Positions 16,909 to 25,784 of a DNA stretch of 64,000 bases are shown here, piece by piece. This stretch comes from Pseudorhodoferax sp. Leaf265. GTDB lineage: Bacteria; Pseudomonadota; Gammaproteobacteria; Burkholderiales; Burkholderiaceae_C. The stretch covers positions 8,001-72,000 of the forward strand of contig NZ_LMMT01000004.1 of assembly GCF_001422365.1 (NCBI RefSeq), given 5' to 3'. The notes under the pieces were generated by a model. It was not told the DNA's origin, did not search any database, and was given only the letters and a program-made list of their open reading frames with translations. A program made the position numbers and the translations under genes. The number at the start of each line of letters is the position of its first letter. Position 1 is the stretch's first letter.

Positions 16909-17097
16909 CTATTTCTTCTCGGACCAGAGCTGGCCGCCGGTGGCCCAGTTCTCGCGTTTGATGTCGGTGATGAGGATGTCGACCGATTCCGGCGAGCCGC
17001 CGAGGATCTCGACAGAAACGCGGGTGATCTCGGCCACGAGCTTCTTCTTCTGCTCGATGGTGCGGCCTTCCATCATTTCGACGTGGTACGTGGGCAT
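16909..17097 (-). CDS. 4-oxalocrotonate tautomerase-family small protein
   Basis: 62 residues, the standard length of the 4-OT subunit. Begins MPTYHVEM so Pro is exposed as the catalytic N-terminal base after methionine removal; MEGRTIEQKKKLVAEIT provides the conserved arginine/lysine helix. Members assemble as hexamers and tautomerise enol/keto acids. The gene sits alone between the exporter and a Cys-rich small protein, with no aromatic meta-cleavage genes nearby, so the physiological substrate is not indicated. Confidence 0.88.
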   Translation of the reverse strand: MPTYHVEMMEGRTIEQKKKLVAEITRVSVEILGGSPESVDILITDIKRENWATGGQLWSEKK

Positions 17098-17133
17098 GGG
17101 TGGTTCTCCTGCAAGGGCTGAAAGCCACGCATG

Positions 17134-17349
17134 TTAGCCCTGGGCACAGCGCGGGCAGACACAGGCCAGGCCACGCGCGGCCGGCGGCACGCGGGCCAGC
17201 ACCTCGGGGGCGATGCAGGCCTGCATGCACCAGCAGTCGGCAGCGCGCGCAGCCTCGCCACAGGCGATGACGCAGGCATTGGCCTGGCCGCACAGCGGGC
17301 AGGTGCCAGCGTCGGGCACGGGCAGCGGCGACAGGGGTGCGACGGGCAT
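17134..17349 (-). CDS. Small cysteine-rich CWC-family protein
   Basis: 71 residues. Two cysteine clusters (CPLCGQANACVIACG and DCWCMQACIA) and a C-terminal CVCPRC pair form the pattern of the Cys-rich CWC family, small proteobacterial proteins presumed to bind a metal. ATG at 17349 is the only sensible start; longer in-frame readings upstream oppose the DUF1304 gene. Function of the family is not known. Confidence 0.75.
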   Translation of the reverse strand: MPVAPLSPLPVPDAGTCPLCGQANACVIACGEAARAADCWCMQACIAPEVLARVPPAARGLACVCPRCAQG

Positions 17350-17454
17350 GCAAATGAGTGTAGGCCAAGCCCGCGTCCGCCCGGGCCCGCGCCGAAGGCC
17401 GCTTCCCGGCCTGCACAATGGACGACGCTTTCCATCCAGAACAAGGAGAACCTC

Positions 17455-17805
17455 ATGCTGGCCAACATCCTGATCGTGCTCGTGGCGCTGCTGCACCTGT
17501 ACTTCCTGGTCCTGGAAATGGTGCTCTGGGACAAGCCCCAGGGCATGAAGGCCTTCCAGCTCACGCCCGAGAAGGCCGAGATGACCAAGGCCATGGCCGC
17601 CAACCAGGGCCTGTACAACGGCTTCCTGGCAGCCGGGCTGCTCTGGGGCCTGAACCTGGGCGCCGAAGGCCTGCACATCAAGGTCTTCTTCCTGGCCTGT
17701 GTGGCGGTGGCCGGCGTGTTCGGCGCCATCACCGTCAGCCGCAAGATCTTCTACGTCCAGGCGCTGCCGGCCCTGCTCGCCCTCGCTGCGCTCTGGCTGC
17801 TGTAA
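17455..17805 (+). CDS. DUF1304-family membrane protein
   Basis: 116 residues, four predicted membrane helices: LANILIVLVALLHLYFLVLE, a second around LYNGFLAAGLLWGLNL, a third around VFFLACVAVAGVFGAI, and ALPALLALAALWLL. The motif MVLWDKPQGMKAF and the NQGLYNGFLAAGL segment are typical of DUF1304. An AAGGAG box lies 8 bp before the ATG. It is a small inner-membrane protein with no assigned role; it is transcribed opposite to both neighbours. Confidence 0.87.
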   Translation: MLANILIVLVALLHLYFLVLEMVLWDKPQGMKAFQLTPEKAEMTKAMAANQGLYNGFLAAGLLWGLNLGAEGLHIKVFFLACVAVAGVFGAITVSRKIFYVQALPALLALAALWLL

Positions 17806-17810
17806 GAGGG

Positions 17811-18926
17811 CTACAGCACCTCGTCGTCCGCGGACGGGCGGCGCGCGGCGGTGGCCTCGGCCAGCGCATTGGCCTGGGCCTGCTCGGTGGCGAAGATGTC
17901 CCACACGGCAATGAACATGGCCGCAATCAGCGGCCCGATCACGAAGCCGTTGAGCCCGAACAGCGCCATGCCGCCCAGCGTGCTGATCAGCACCACGTAG
18001 TCGGGCATCTTGGTGTCCTTGCCCACCAGCAGCGGACGCAGCACGTTGTCCACCAGGCCGATCACGACCACACCGTAGACCACCAGGCCGATGCCCTGCA
18101 GCGTGGCGCCGGTGGCCAGCAGGTAGACCGCCACCGGCCCCCAGACCAGGCCGGCACCCACGGCCGGCAGCAGCGACAGGAAGGCCATCAGCACCGCCCA
18201 CAGCACCGGCGCATGGATGCCCAGCACCCAGAACGCCAGCCCGCCGAGTGCGCCCTGCACGGCGGCGACGGCGATGTTGCCCTTCACCGTGGCGCGGATC
18301 ACGGTGGTGAACTTGCCCGAGAGGTTGCGCAGGTAGCCCGCATCGAGCGGGATGGCGTTGCGCATGCGGCGTGTCAGCTGGGCGCCGTCGCGCAGCAGGA
18401 AGAACAGCAGGTACAGCATGATGAAGAAGCTGACCACGAAGTCGAAGGTGTTCTGCCCGATGTCGATGGCCTGCTGCGCGATGCGCTGGCTGCCCTGCTG
18501 CAGCGCGGTCACGAGGCGCTGCTGCAGGCCGTCCAGGTCGTCCAGGCCGAAGCGGCCCAGCAGCTGCGTGAACCAGTCGGGCAGCGCTGCGTAGATCTGG
18601 TGGGCGTAGCCCGAGAAGCTCACGCCGCCGTCGCGCACCTTGGCGTACAGCGCCGTCACCTCCTGCACCACGGAGCTCGTGATCATGGCCAGCGGCAGGA
18701 TCACGAGCAGCACGATGATGAGCAAGGTGAGCAGCGCGGCCAGCGTGGGCCGCTGGCGCGTCTTGACCAGCAGGCGCCGGTACAGCGGCGCGAACACGAT
18801 CGCCAGCACCGCCCCCCAGAACACCGCGCCATAGAAGGGCAACAGGATCCAGCCGAAGGCGACCGAGACGGCCACCAGCAGCAGGATGAAGGCTTTTTGT
18901 TCGAGTGCCGGGGGCTGGGAGGACAT
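17811..18926 (-). CDS. AI-2E-family permease-like membrane protein (YdiK/PerM type)
   Basis: 371 residues. Early helices (FILLLVAVSVAFGWILLPFYG), a hydrophilic periplasmic stretch, then a five-helix C-terminal bundle with LLPAVGAGLVWGPVAVYLL and GLVDNVLRPLLVGK, the PerM/TqsA-like signature ending in a glycine-rich FGLNGFVIGPLIAAMF segment. Despite the family name, members mostly export or exchange ions or small molecules rather than AI-2. The ATG at 18926 is chosen; extension further upstream is possible but not supported. It ends 5 bp from the DUF1304 stop, convergent. Confidence 0.85.
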   Translation of the reverse strand: MSSQPPALEQKAFILLLVAVSVAFGWILLPFYGAVFWGAVLAIVFAPLYRRLLVKTRQRPTLAALLTLLIIVLLVILPLAMITSSVVQEVTALYAKVRDGGVSFSGYAHQIYAALPDWFTQLLGRFGLDDLDGLQQRLVTALQQGSQRIAQQAIDIGQNTFDFVVSFFIMLYLLFFLLRDGAQLTRRMRNAIPLDAGYLRNLSGKFTTVIRATVKGNIAVAAVQGALGGLAFWVLGIHAPVLWAVLMAFLSLLPAVGAGLVWGPVAVYLLATGATLQGIGLVVYGVVVIGLVDNVLRPLLVGKDTKMPDYVVLISTLGGMALFGLNGFVIGPLIAAMFIAVWDIFATEQAQANALAEATAARRPSADDEVL

Positions 18927-18996
18927 GGACGAGGCAGGGCTGGCGGAGGTGCCGCGCATCGTATCGGCAAACCGCCTGCCCCCACGGCCCGCCGTG

Positions 18997-19410
18997 TCAG
19001 ACGGCGTAGAGGCCTTCGGTCGTCCGAAAGCCCTTGACCTCGATCGGGTTGCCGAAGGGATCGCGAAAGAACATGGTCCATTGCTCGCCGGGTTCGCCGG
19101 CGAAGCGCACCTGCGGCGCGAGCACGAAGTCGGTGCCGGCGGCTTCCAGCCGGCGTGCCAGTTCCTGCCAGGCCGGCAGCAGCAGCACCACGCCGAAATG
19201 CGGCATGGGCACCAGCTTGTCGCCCACCCGGCCGGTGGCGGCCGTGGCGAACGGCTCGCCCAGGTGCAGCGAGAGCTGGTGGCCGAAGAAGTCGAAGTCG
19301 ACCCAGGTGGCGGTGCTGCGGCCTTCGCGGCATCCCAGCGTGCCGCCATAGAAGCGGCGCGCGGCGTCCAGGTCGGTGACGTTGAAGGCGAGGTGGAAGA
19401 CGGAGGTCAT
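18997..19410 (-). CDS. VOC (glyoxalase/bleomycin-resistance fold) family protein
   Basis: 137 residues, one VOC module pair: FHLAFNVTDLDAARRFYGGT at the start supplies the first metal histidine and RDPFGNPIEVKGF near the end the glutamate; HQLSLHLGE provides further ligands. Such proteins include dioxygenases, glyoxalases and resistance proteins. ATG at 19410 matches the domain start; an in-frame one at 19461 would add residues without family match. The gene follows the hydantoin operon's Bug gene on the same strand after about 90 bp; a functional link is not shown. Confidence 0.82.
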   Translation of the reverse strand: MTSVFHLAFNVTDLDAARRFYGGTLGCREGRSTATWVDFDFFGHQLSLHLGEPFATAATGRVGDKLVPMPHFGVVLLLPAWQELARRLEAAGTDFVLAPQVRFAGEPGEQWTMFFRDPFGNPIEVKGFRTTEGLYAV

Positions 19411-19501
19411 GGTGGTTGCGGGTGGGTCAGAGGGTGGGAACGCGCAGGCGCCGTCCGGCACCGGCGCGGCGTGAACGGCCCGGCCTGCGCTGCGGCCGGC
19501 G

Positions 19502-20500
19502 TCAATCGATGGTCGCGCCCGAGCGCTTGATCGCGTCGGCCCAGACCGGCCGCTCCTTCTTCGCCAGGTTGAAGAGGTCTTCGCGCGGGCCGGTGTGGAC
19601 TTCGTAGGCCTGGGTTTCCAGCGCCTGCTTCACGGCCGGGGACTGCAGCGCCCTGTTGAAGGCCGCGTTCAGGAAGTCCAGTGCCTTGGGGTCGGTGCCG
19701 GCAGCGGCCACGTAGCCGTTCCAGGCCACGGCCTGGTAGCTCTTGAGGCCGGACTCGGCCATGGTCGGCAGATCGGGCACACGGCTGTCGCGCGCAGCGC
19801 CGGTCACCGCGAGCGGAATGATCTTGCCGGTCTTCAGGTGCGGGGCGATCGAGGTGATGTTCTCGAACACCAGGTCGACCTCGCCGCGCAGCAGCGCCAG
19901 GTCGGCCTCCAGGCCGCCCTTGTAGGGGATGTGCACGATGGACACACCGGCCATGGACTTGAACATTTCGGCCGACAGATGGCCCGTGGTGCCGTTGCCG
20001 CCCGAGGCGACCGTCAGCTTGCCCGGGTTCTTCTTGGCCAGCGCGATGAGTTCGGCCACGCTCTTGACGCCCAGGTCGGCGCGCACGGCCAGCACGTTCT
20101 GCACCGAACCCGTCAGCGCCACGGGGACCAGCTGCCGGTCCGCGTCGTACGCGAGCTTCTTGTACAGCGACTGGTTGATGGCCAGCGTCGCCACGTTGGC
20201 GTAGGCGATGGTGTACCCGTCGGCCGGCGCGTTGATCAGCGCCTGCGTGCCGATGATGCCCGAAGCCCCCACGCGGTTCATGACCACCATGGTCTGGCCG
20301 ATGTCGCGGCCGATCGCGTCGGCCAGCAGCCGCGAGACGATGTCGGGCGTGGTGCCGGCATTGAACGGCACGATCAGCGTGATCGGCTTGTCGGGGTAGG
20401 CCGCGGAAGCATGGCCCGCCAAAGCCAGCGCGGCCAGCGGGGCCGCCACGGCCTTGAGCAACAGGCGGCGTACAGAAGACGAAGAAGCGAAAACGGACAT
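19502..20500 (-). CDS. Bug/TctC-family periplasmic solute-binding protein
   Basis: 332 residues. Sec signal peptide (RRLLLKAVAAPLAALALAGHASA), then YPDKPITLIVPFNAGTTPDI, the canonical opening of tripartite tricarboxylate transporter binding proteins. PADGYTIAYAN and IPYKGG are further family landmarks. No TctA/TctB membrane partners lie in the window, typical of orphan Bug proteins in Burkholderiales. It directly follows the PLP enzyme gene (2 bp) and so is probably part of the hydantoin operon, binding a carboxylate, possibly a carbamoyl or D-amino acid. Confidence 0.9.
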   Translation of the reverse strand: MSVFASSSSVRRLLLKAVAAPLAALALAGHASAAYPDKPITLIVPFNAGTTPDIVSRLLADAIGRDIGQTMVVMNRVGASGIIGTQALINAPADGYTIAYANVATLAINQSLYKKLAYDADRQLVPVALTGSVQNVLAVRADLGVKSVAELIALAKKNPGKLTVASGGNGTTGHLSAEMFKSMAGVSIVHIPYKGGLEADLALLRGEVDLVFENITSIAPHLKTGKIIPLAVTGAARDSRVPDLPTMAESGLKSYQAVAWNGYVAAAGTDPKALDFLNAAFNRALQSPAVKQALETQAYEVHTGPREDLFNLAKKERPVWADAIKRSGATID

Positions 20501-20502
20501 GG

Positions 20503-21615
20503 TCAGGACTTTCCAGGGATCGAGGGGGGTGGGACGGTCTCCTGTGGGCCGCTGATCGCGGCCTCGTGTCGTGGGGATGCGGTGACGGATTGCAGGACCG
20601 GCAGGTCGACGTTGCCGCCCGACAGCACGATGACGGCGCTGCGCCCCTGCAGGTGGAGGTGGCCGGCCAGCAGCGCGGCCAGCGCCACGCTGCCGCCGGG
20701 CTCCACGACCAGGCGCAGCTCTTCGAGCGCGAAGCGCATGGCGGCGGCGACCTCGGTGTCGCTGACGGCGACGGCGCGGCCCAGCAGCGGCTGGTTGACG
20801 GCGAAGGGCAGCTCGGCCGGGGTCACGGCCATCAGTGCGTCGCACAGCGTGGTCGCGCCGGGCGCGTTGGTCTCGCGTTGGCCGCTGGCCAGCGAACGCA
20901 CGGTGTCGTCGAAACCCGCGGGCTCCACGGCCACGCGCTCGGCCTGCGGCGCCAGCGCGGCCAGCGCCAGGCTGCAGCCGGCCATCAGGCCGCCGCCGCC
21001 GCAGGGCGCGGCGAACAGCCCGAGGCGGGCGCGCGCCTCGGGCGCGAGGTCCTGCAGCGCCTCCAGCGCGACGGTGCCCTGGGCGGCCAGCACCTCGGGG
21101 TGGTCGCCCGGCGGCACCAGCGTGCCGCCGGTCTCGGCCAGCAGGCGCATGCCGATGTCCTCGCGGCTCTCCCTGGCACGGTCGTAGTGCACCACGCGCG
21201 CACCCTGGGCCAGCGCACGCGCCACCTTGTTCTTCGGCGCGTCCACGGGCATCACGATGGTGGCGGGCACGCCGAGCCGGCGCGCGGCCCAGGCGATGGC
21301 CTGGCCATGGTTGCCCGTGGAATAGGCCACCACGCCGGCCGCACGGCGCCCGGGTGGCAGCGCCAGCAGGGCGTTGAAGGCGCCACGGATCTTGAACGAG
21401 CCCGTGACCTGCAGGTTCTCGGCCTTGAGCCACACGGGGCCGCCGGCGCGTTCGTCCAGCACGGGTGAGCGCAGCAGCGGCGTGCGCAGCACGTGCGGCG
21501 CGATGGCTTCGGCCGCCCGCGCCACGTCGGCGAAGCGCGGCACGCGCAGCTCGCCCAGCATGGCGTGGACGATGCGCTCGGGCAGGACCGGGGCCGCCAT
21601 ACCCGCGGCCTTCAT
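20503..21615 (-). CDS. PLP-dependent threonine/serine dehydratase-like enzyme (fold type II)
   Basis: 370 residues. The PLP lysine is in VTGSFKIRGAFNALL, the STGNHGQAIAWAA segment binds substrate carboxylate, and PCGGGGLMAGCSLA is the glycine-rich phosphate cup. This architecture is shared by biosynthetic/catabolic threonine dehydratase, serine racemase and hydroxyaspartate dehydratase. ATG at 21615 overlaps the carbamoylase stop by 4 bp, indicating coupling. Placed after D-carbamoylase, it may racemise or deaminate the amino acid released from the hydantoin; that assignment is inference. It lacks the C-terminal ACT domain of biosynthetic IlvA. Confidence 0.85.
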   Translation of the reverse strand: MKAAGMAAPVLPERIVHAMLGELRVPRFADVARAAEAIAPHVLRTPLLRSPVLDERAGGPVWLKAENLQVTGSFKIRGAFNALLALPPGRRAAGVVAYSTGNHGQAIAWAARRLGVPATIVMPVDAPKNKVARALAQGARVVHYDRARESREDIGMRLLAETGGTLVPPGDHPEVLAAQGTVALEALQDLAPEARARLGLFAAPCGGGGLMAGCSLALAALAPQAERVAVEPAGFDDTVRSLASGQRETNAPGATTLCDALMAVTPAELPFAVNQPLLGRAVAVSDTEVAAAMRFALEELRLVVEPGGSVALAALLAGHLHLQGRSAVIVLSGGNVDLPVLQSVTASPRHEAAISGPQETVPPPSIPGKS

Positions 21616-22604
21616 GCGCCCTGCCCCGGCTGCCAGACGGCCGGCGCGCTGCTGCCGGTCTGACTGGCGATGCGCTGGTAGGCCTCCAGGCGGCGGTGCT
21701 GCGCGAAGTTGAAGATGGTGCTCCTGCCCAGTTCGCACATGGCGAGGTTGCAGTCGGCCACGATGAGCTCGTCGTCCCAGGTCGACGCCAGGGCCATCAC
21801 TTCGCCCTGCGGGTTGACGATCACGGAATGGCCCATGAGCTCGAAGCCGTCTTCGTTGCCGGCCTTGGCCACCCCCACGCCGAAGGTGGCGTTCTGGTAG
21901 CAGCCAGCCTGGATCGAGAGTTGCGAATGGAACTGGCGCTGGTACGGGGCTTCGAAGCCGCGGTTCTCCTGGTTCACGGCCGGCGTGTTGTAGCCCAGCA
22001 TCACGAGCTCGACCTGCTGCAGGCCCAGTTCGCGCCAGGACTCGGGCCAGCGCCGGTCGTTGCAGATCAGCATGCCCAGGTTCACGTCCACGCCGCCGAC
22101 GGGCGCACGCGTGACCGGAAAGCCCAGGTTGCCGACTTCGAAGTAGCGCTTCTCCAGGTGCTGCACCTTGCGGATGGTGGAGAACTCCTTGTGGCCCGGC
22201 AGGTGGACCTTGCGGTACTTGAGCACGATCTCGCCCGAGGGCGCGATGACCACCGAGGTGTTGAAGCGGCGCTTGCGCAGCACGCCGTTCTCGTCGGGCT
22301 CGTGGGCGATCTCGGCGTAGCCCAGGTAGCAGGTCAGGCCGTAGCGGCGGATCGCGTCGAACAGCGGCTGCGTGGCCGGCGAAGGCAGGGCCTCCTCGTA
22401 CCAGCCGTCGGCCTCGTCGAGGTTCTCGACGTACCAGCGCGGGAAGAAGGTCGTGAAGGCCAGTTCGGGGAAGACGACCACGTTCGCGCCGCGCTGGTGC
22501 GCCCTTTCGAGCAGGCGCACCATGCGCGCGACGACGACGTCGCGGCCTTCTGCGCGTTGGATGGGGCCCAGCTGGGCGGCGGCGACGGTGATCAGGCGGT
22601 TCAT
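21612..22604 (-). CDS. N-carbamoyl-D-amino-acid hydrolase (nitrilase superfamily)
   Basis: 330 residues. Strong resemblance along its length to Agrobacterium-type D-carbamoylase: VVFPELAFTTFFPRW, KYRKVHLPGHKEF, HLEKRYFEVGNLGFPV, CNDRRWPESW and HSVIVNPQGEV. The Glu-Lys-Cys triad is E47, K132 and C181. It hydrolyses N-carbamoyl-D-amino acids to the D-amino acid, carbon dioxide and ammonia. ATG at 22604 matches the family N-terminus; one 18 bp upstream is possible. It follows the transporter genes in the same run as the hydantoinase, completing a two-enzyme hydantoin-to-D-amino-acid route. Confidence 0.92.
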   Translation of the reverse strand: MNRLITVAAAQLGPIQRAEGRDVVVARMVRLLERAHQRGANVVVFPELAFTTFFPRWYVENLDEADGWYEEALPSPATQPLFDAIRRYGLTCYLGYAEIAHEPDENGVLRKRRFNTSVVIAPSGEIVLKYRKVHLPGHKEFSTIRKVQHLEKRYFEVGNLGFPVTRAPVGGVDVNLGMLICNDRRWPESWRELGLQQVELVMLGYNTPAVNQENRGFEAPYQRQFHSQLSIQAGCYQNATFGVGVAKAGNEDGFELMGHSVIVNPQGEVMALASTWDDELIVADCNLAMCELGRSTIFNFAQHRRLEAYQRIASQTGSSAPAVWQPGQGA

Positions 22605-22707
22605 GGCAGTGGGTGAGGACATGCAGGGGCGGGGCGAAGGCCGGGGTTCGGCCGGACGGGGTCAGTTGGCGGGCGGAAGCTGTCGGTGCGCAGTGGTCCG
22701 TCGCAGA

Positions 22708-23388
22708 TCAGTGGCCGGCCATGCCGGCACGGCGTTTCTCGAGGCTGGCCAGCACGCGGGTGAGCGGCCACAGCATCGCCAGATACAGCAGCGCGGCCAG
22801 CACGATGGGCGAAGGGTTGTAGACCAGGGACTGCGTGTCGCGCGCGGCCCGCAGCAGTTCGGGCATGCCGACCACGCTGGCGATGGTCGTCAGCTTGACG
22901 ACCTCGATGCAGTTGCCCAGCAGGTCCGGCATCACGTTGCGCACCGCCTGCGGCAGGACGACGTGCCGCAGCGCCTGCAGGCGGGTCAGTCCGGTGGAGC
23001 GGGCTGCCTCCATCTGGCCTCGGGGCACGGACTGGATGCCGGCACGGAAGACCTCGCAGAAGTAGCTGGCGTTGTTGAGCACGAAGGCCAGCACAACGGC
23101 GCCGAGCTTGGGCACGTTGCCGACCAGGAACGGCAGTCCGAAGTACAGGAAGATCAGCAGCACCAGCGGCGGGAACGCGCGGAAGAAGTCGACGTAGGCG
23201 ATGACCGACCAGCGCGCCCAGCGCGCGGGCGACTGCGTCTGCGCCAGCGCCAGCAGCAGCCCGGCGCCTGCGCCCAGCGGGATGACGATGGCGGACAGCC
23301 AGACCGTGGTCCACAGGCCGCCGAGCAGGTAGGGGAAGACCTGGCGGTAGATCTCCAGGTTGAAGAAGGTGTCGATGAGCGTGTCCAT
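22708..23388 (-). CDS. Polar amino-acid ABC transporter permease (HAAT family)
   Basis: 226 residues with about five membrane helices. It begins with GGLWTTVWLSAIVIPLGAGAG and has the HAAT EAA loop VPRGQMEAARSTGLTRLQAL. Inner-membrane half-channel paired with the protein encoded 11 bp upstream. Together with the ATPase and binding protein of the same run it should import an amino-acid-like compound; the flanking hydantoinase and carbamoylase suggest a hydantoin or N-carbamoyl amino acid. Confidence 0.9.
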   Translation of the reverse strand: MDTLIDTFFNLEIYRQVFPYLLGGLWTTVWLSAIVIPLGAGAGLLLALAQTQSPARWARWSVIAYVDFFRAFPPLVLLIFLYFGLPFLVGNVPKLGAVVLAFVLNNASYFCEVFRAGIQSVPRGQMEAARSTGLTRLQALRHVVLPQAVRNVMPDLLGNCIEVVKLTTIASVVGMPELLRAARDTQSLVYNPSPIVLAALLYLAMLWPLTRVLASLEKRRAGMAGH

Positions 23389-23399
23389 GGCGGGGCTGC

Positions 23400-24083
23400 T
23401 CAGGTTCCGTGGGCGGCGCGGTGCTCGAGCCAGCGCGCCACGCAGACGATCGGCAGGAACACCAGCAGGTAGAGGAAGGCGCCGACGGTCAGCGGCGTCG
23501 GGTTGCCCGCCACGGCCGCCGATGCCTGGGCGGTGCTGAGGATCTCGCCCAGCGCCACCACCGAGCCCAGAGCGGTGTTCTTGGTCGTGGCGATGACGCG
23601 GTTGGTCAGTGGCGGCACGGCACGCCGCAGGGCCTGCGGCAGCAGCACCCAGCGCATGGCCTGCCACCAGTTCAGGCCGGTGGAGCGTGCGGCCTCCATC
23701 TGGCCCCGGGGCAGCGAGGACAGGCCGGCCCAGATGCTTTCCGTGGCGTAGGCGGCGAGCACCAGCGACAGCGAGAGCCAGGTCGAGGTGAACGACGAGA
23801 GCGGCAGGTTCACCGCCGGCAGGCCGAAGTACAGCAGGATGATGATGACCAGCGGCGGCAGCGAGCGCGTGACGTCCGAGAACACCACGACAGGGATGCG
23901 CAGCCAGGCGCGCCCGGTGGCGCGGGCCAGCGCCAGCGCCAGCCCGGCCAGCACGCCCGTGACCACGGTCGCCGCGCCGACGCCGACCGTGACCACCATG
24001 CCCCATGCGATCTCGCGCCAGTACTGCGCGGCCACCGCGGGGTTGAAGAAGGTGAAGAGGAATCCGGCGTTGGCTTCGTTCAT
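23400..24083 (-). CDS. Polar amino-acid ABC transporter permease (HAAT family)
   Basis: 227 residues. Similar architecture to its partner: IAWGMVVTVGVGAATVVTGVL near the N-terminus and the EAA loop LPRGQMEAARSTGLNWWQAM followed by PQALRRAVPPLTN. It starts 7 bp after the ATPase stop and probably forms the heterodimeric channel with the other permease. Its helices resemble GltJ/GltK-type acidic or neutral amino-acid permeases, but specificity cannot be read from the permease. Confidence 0.9.
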   Translation of the reverse strand: MNEANAGFLFTFFNPAVAAQYWREIAWGMVVTVGVGAATVVTGVLAGLALALARATGRAWLRIPVVVFSDVTRSLPPLVIIILLYFGLPAVNLPLSSFTSTWLSLSLVLAAYATESIWAGLSSLPRGQMEAARSTGLNWWQAMRWVLLPQALRRAVPPLTNRVIATTKNTALGSVVALGEILSTAQASAAVAGNPTPLTVGAFLYLLVFLPIVCVARWLEHRAAHGT

Positions 24084-24090
24084 GCCGCCC

Positions 24091-24837
24091 TCACGCCTTG
24101 GCGTCCATGTAACGGCCGATGAAGCTGCGCGTGCGCGCCTCCTTCGGGTTCTCGAAGACCTCGGCCGGCGTGCCCTGCTCCGCGACGACGCCGCCGTCCA
24201 TGAACACCACGCGGTCGGCCACGGCATGCGCGAAGGCCATCTCGTGCGTCACCACCAGCATGGTCATGCCGCCGTCGCGCAGGCTGCGCATCACGCGCAG
24301 CACCTCTTCGACGAGTTCGGGGTCGAGCGCGCTGGTGGGTTCGTCGAACAGCATGACCTTGGGCTGCAGGGCGATGCCGCGCGCGATGCCCACGCGCTGC
24401 TGCTGCCCGCCCGAGAGCTGGGCCGGATAGGCATCGGCCTTGTGCGCCAGGCCCACCTGCCCGAGCGCCTCGCGGGCGATCGCCTCGGCGTGCGCGCGGT
24501 CCTTCTTCTGCACCCGCCGCAGCGCCAGCGTCACGTTCTCCAGTGCGCTCAAGTGCGGATACAGGTTGAAGTGCTGGAACACCATGCCCACGCTCTGCCG
24601 CACGCGGTTGATGTCCGTGTCCGGCCGGGTGATGTCCTGGCCGTCGACCACCACCTGGCCCGCCGTCGGCTCTTCCAGACGGTTGCAGCAGCGCAGCATG
24701 GTGCTCTTGCCCGACCCGGAGGGCCCGATGACGCAGACCAGTTCGGCCGGCCGGACGCGGAGGTCGACACCGCGCAGGACCTCCTGCGGGCCATAGGACT
24801 TGCGCAGTCCGACGAGTTCGAGAATGGGTGCGCTCAT
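24091..24837 (-). CDS. Polar amino-acid ABC transporter ATP-binding protein (GlnQ-like)
   Basis: 248 residues, the usual length of GlnQ/HisP-type ATPases. Walker [11 protein letters not shown]-loop [10 protein letters not shown], signature [17 protein letters not shown], Walker [15 protein letters not shown] and the switch histidine [14 protein letters not shown] are all intact. Energises the two HAAT permeases encoded directly downstream. It lies 33 bp after the binding-protein gene, so the four genes form one transport unit inside the hydantoin operon. Confidence 0.93.
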   Translation of the reverse strand: MSAPILELVGLRKSYGPQEVLRGVDLRVRPAELVCVIGPSGSGKSTMLRCCNRLEEPTAGQVVVDGQDITRPDTDINRVRQSVGMVFQHFNLYPHLSALENVTLALRRVQKKDRAHAEAIAREALGQVGLAHKADAYPAQLSGGQQQRVGIARGIALQPKVMLFDEPTSALDPELVEEVLRVMRSLRDGGMTMLVVTHEMAFAHAVADRVVFMDGGVVAEQGTPAEVFENPKEARTRSFIGRYMDAKA

Positions 24838-24870
24838 GGCTGGATGGGGAAATCGTCCGCGTGGTCCGGC

Positions 24871-25728
24871 TCAGGCGCAGTTCGGCTTGACCGGCGTGGC
24901 GTCGTAGTTCTCAGTGCCGGGCACGCCATGGCCGGGCGCCACGGTGCGCTCCACGCTGCCTGGCGCAGGGTCGATGCCATACCACTTGGTGGCCAGGCGC
25001 GCGATGGTGCCGTCCAGCTTCATGCACTTGAGGGCGTTGGAGACCGCATCGCGGCCGGCCTTGTCGTTCAGGCGGAAGGGGATGGCCCACACCAGCCCGG
25101 TCTTCACCGTGTACGTGGTCTGCAGCGCCGGGTTCTGCTTGGCGGCCCAGCCCGCGACCGTGTTGCCGGCCAGGTTGAAGTCGGCACGGTTGGACATGAC
25201 GGCCTGGATCGCGTCGGCGTTGGTGCCGTACACGTCGTACTTGAAGCCGTACTTCTCGGCGTTCTCCTTGGCCCAGCCTTCGTAGTTGGAGCCCTTGTTG
25301 ACGGCCACGGTCTTGCCCTTGAGGCCTTCGAGCGTTTCCAGCTTCGTGCCGCCCCTGCGGGCCAGGAAGGTGTAGTTGGTCTCGGTGTAGCCCTCGGTGA
25401 AGAGCAGCGCGCGGGCGCGGTCCGGGTTCACCGTGACCGGCGCCAGCAGGAAGTCGTACTTGCCGCTGTTCAGGCCCGGGATCAGGCCGGAGAACTCGGT
25501 CGCCTCGATCTCCACCTTGCGGCGCAGGCGCTTGCCCAGTTCCTCGGCGAGGTCGACGTTGAAGCCCTGGATGCCACCGCCGAGCTTGACCATGGCCTGC
25601 GGCGCGAAGGTCGGATCGACCGCGGTGCGCAGGGGTGGCGCGTCCTGGGCCTGGGCCAACGGCCCGAAGGTCGCGGCGCTGGCGGCCAGAACACAGAGGA
25701 GTCGGCGGGGCAGGAGGTGGTGGTGCAT
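24871..25728 (-). CDS. Family 3 extracellular solute-binding protein for the HAAT transporter
   Basis: 285 residues. Signal peptide (LLCVLAASAATFGPLAQAQ), then a family 3 domain: LRTAVDPTFAPQAM, GFNVDLAEELGKRL, EFSGLIPGLNSGKYDFLLAP and LKGKTVAVNKGSN. The usual arginine-aspartate ligand clamp cannot be confirmed by eye. It captures an amino-acid-like ligand in the periplasm. The gene is 56 bp downstream of the hydantoinase gene on the same strand, so a hydantoin, carbamoyl amino acid or ureide is a fair guess for the ligand. Confidence 0.9.
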   Translation of the reverse strand: MHHHLLPRRLLCVLAASAATFGPLAQAQDAPPLRTAVDPTFAPQAMVKLGGGIQGFNVDLAEELGKRLRRKVEIEATEFSGLIPGLNSGKYDFLLAPVTVNPDRARALLFTEGYTETNYTFLARRGGTKLETLEGLKGKTVAVNKGSNYEGWAKENAEKYGFKYDVYGTNADAIQAVMSNRADFNLAGNTVAGWAAKQNPALQTTYTVKTGLVWAIPFRLNDKAGRDAVSNALKCMKLDGTIARLATKWYGIDPAPGSVERTVAPGHGVPGTENYDATPVKPNCA

Positions 25729-25784
25729 GGTCGGGCGCGTGGATGGAATGGATGTGGAAGGGGTGGGGGAAGCGGCTGGCAAGG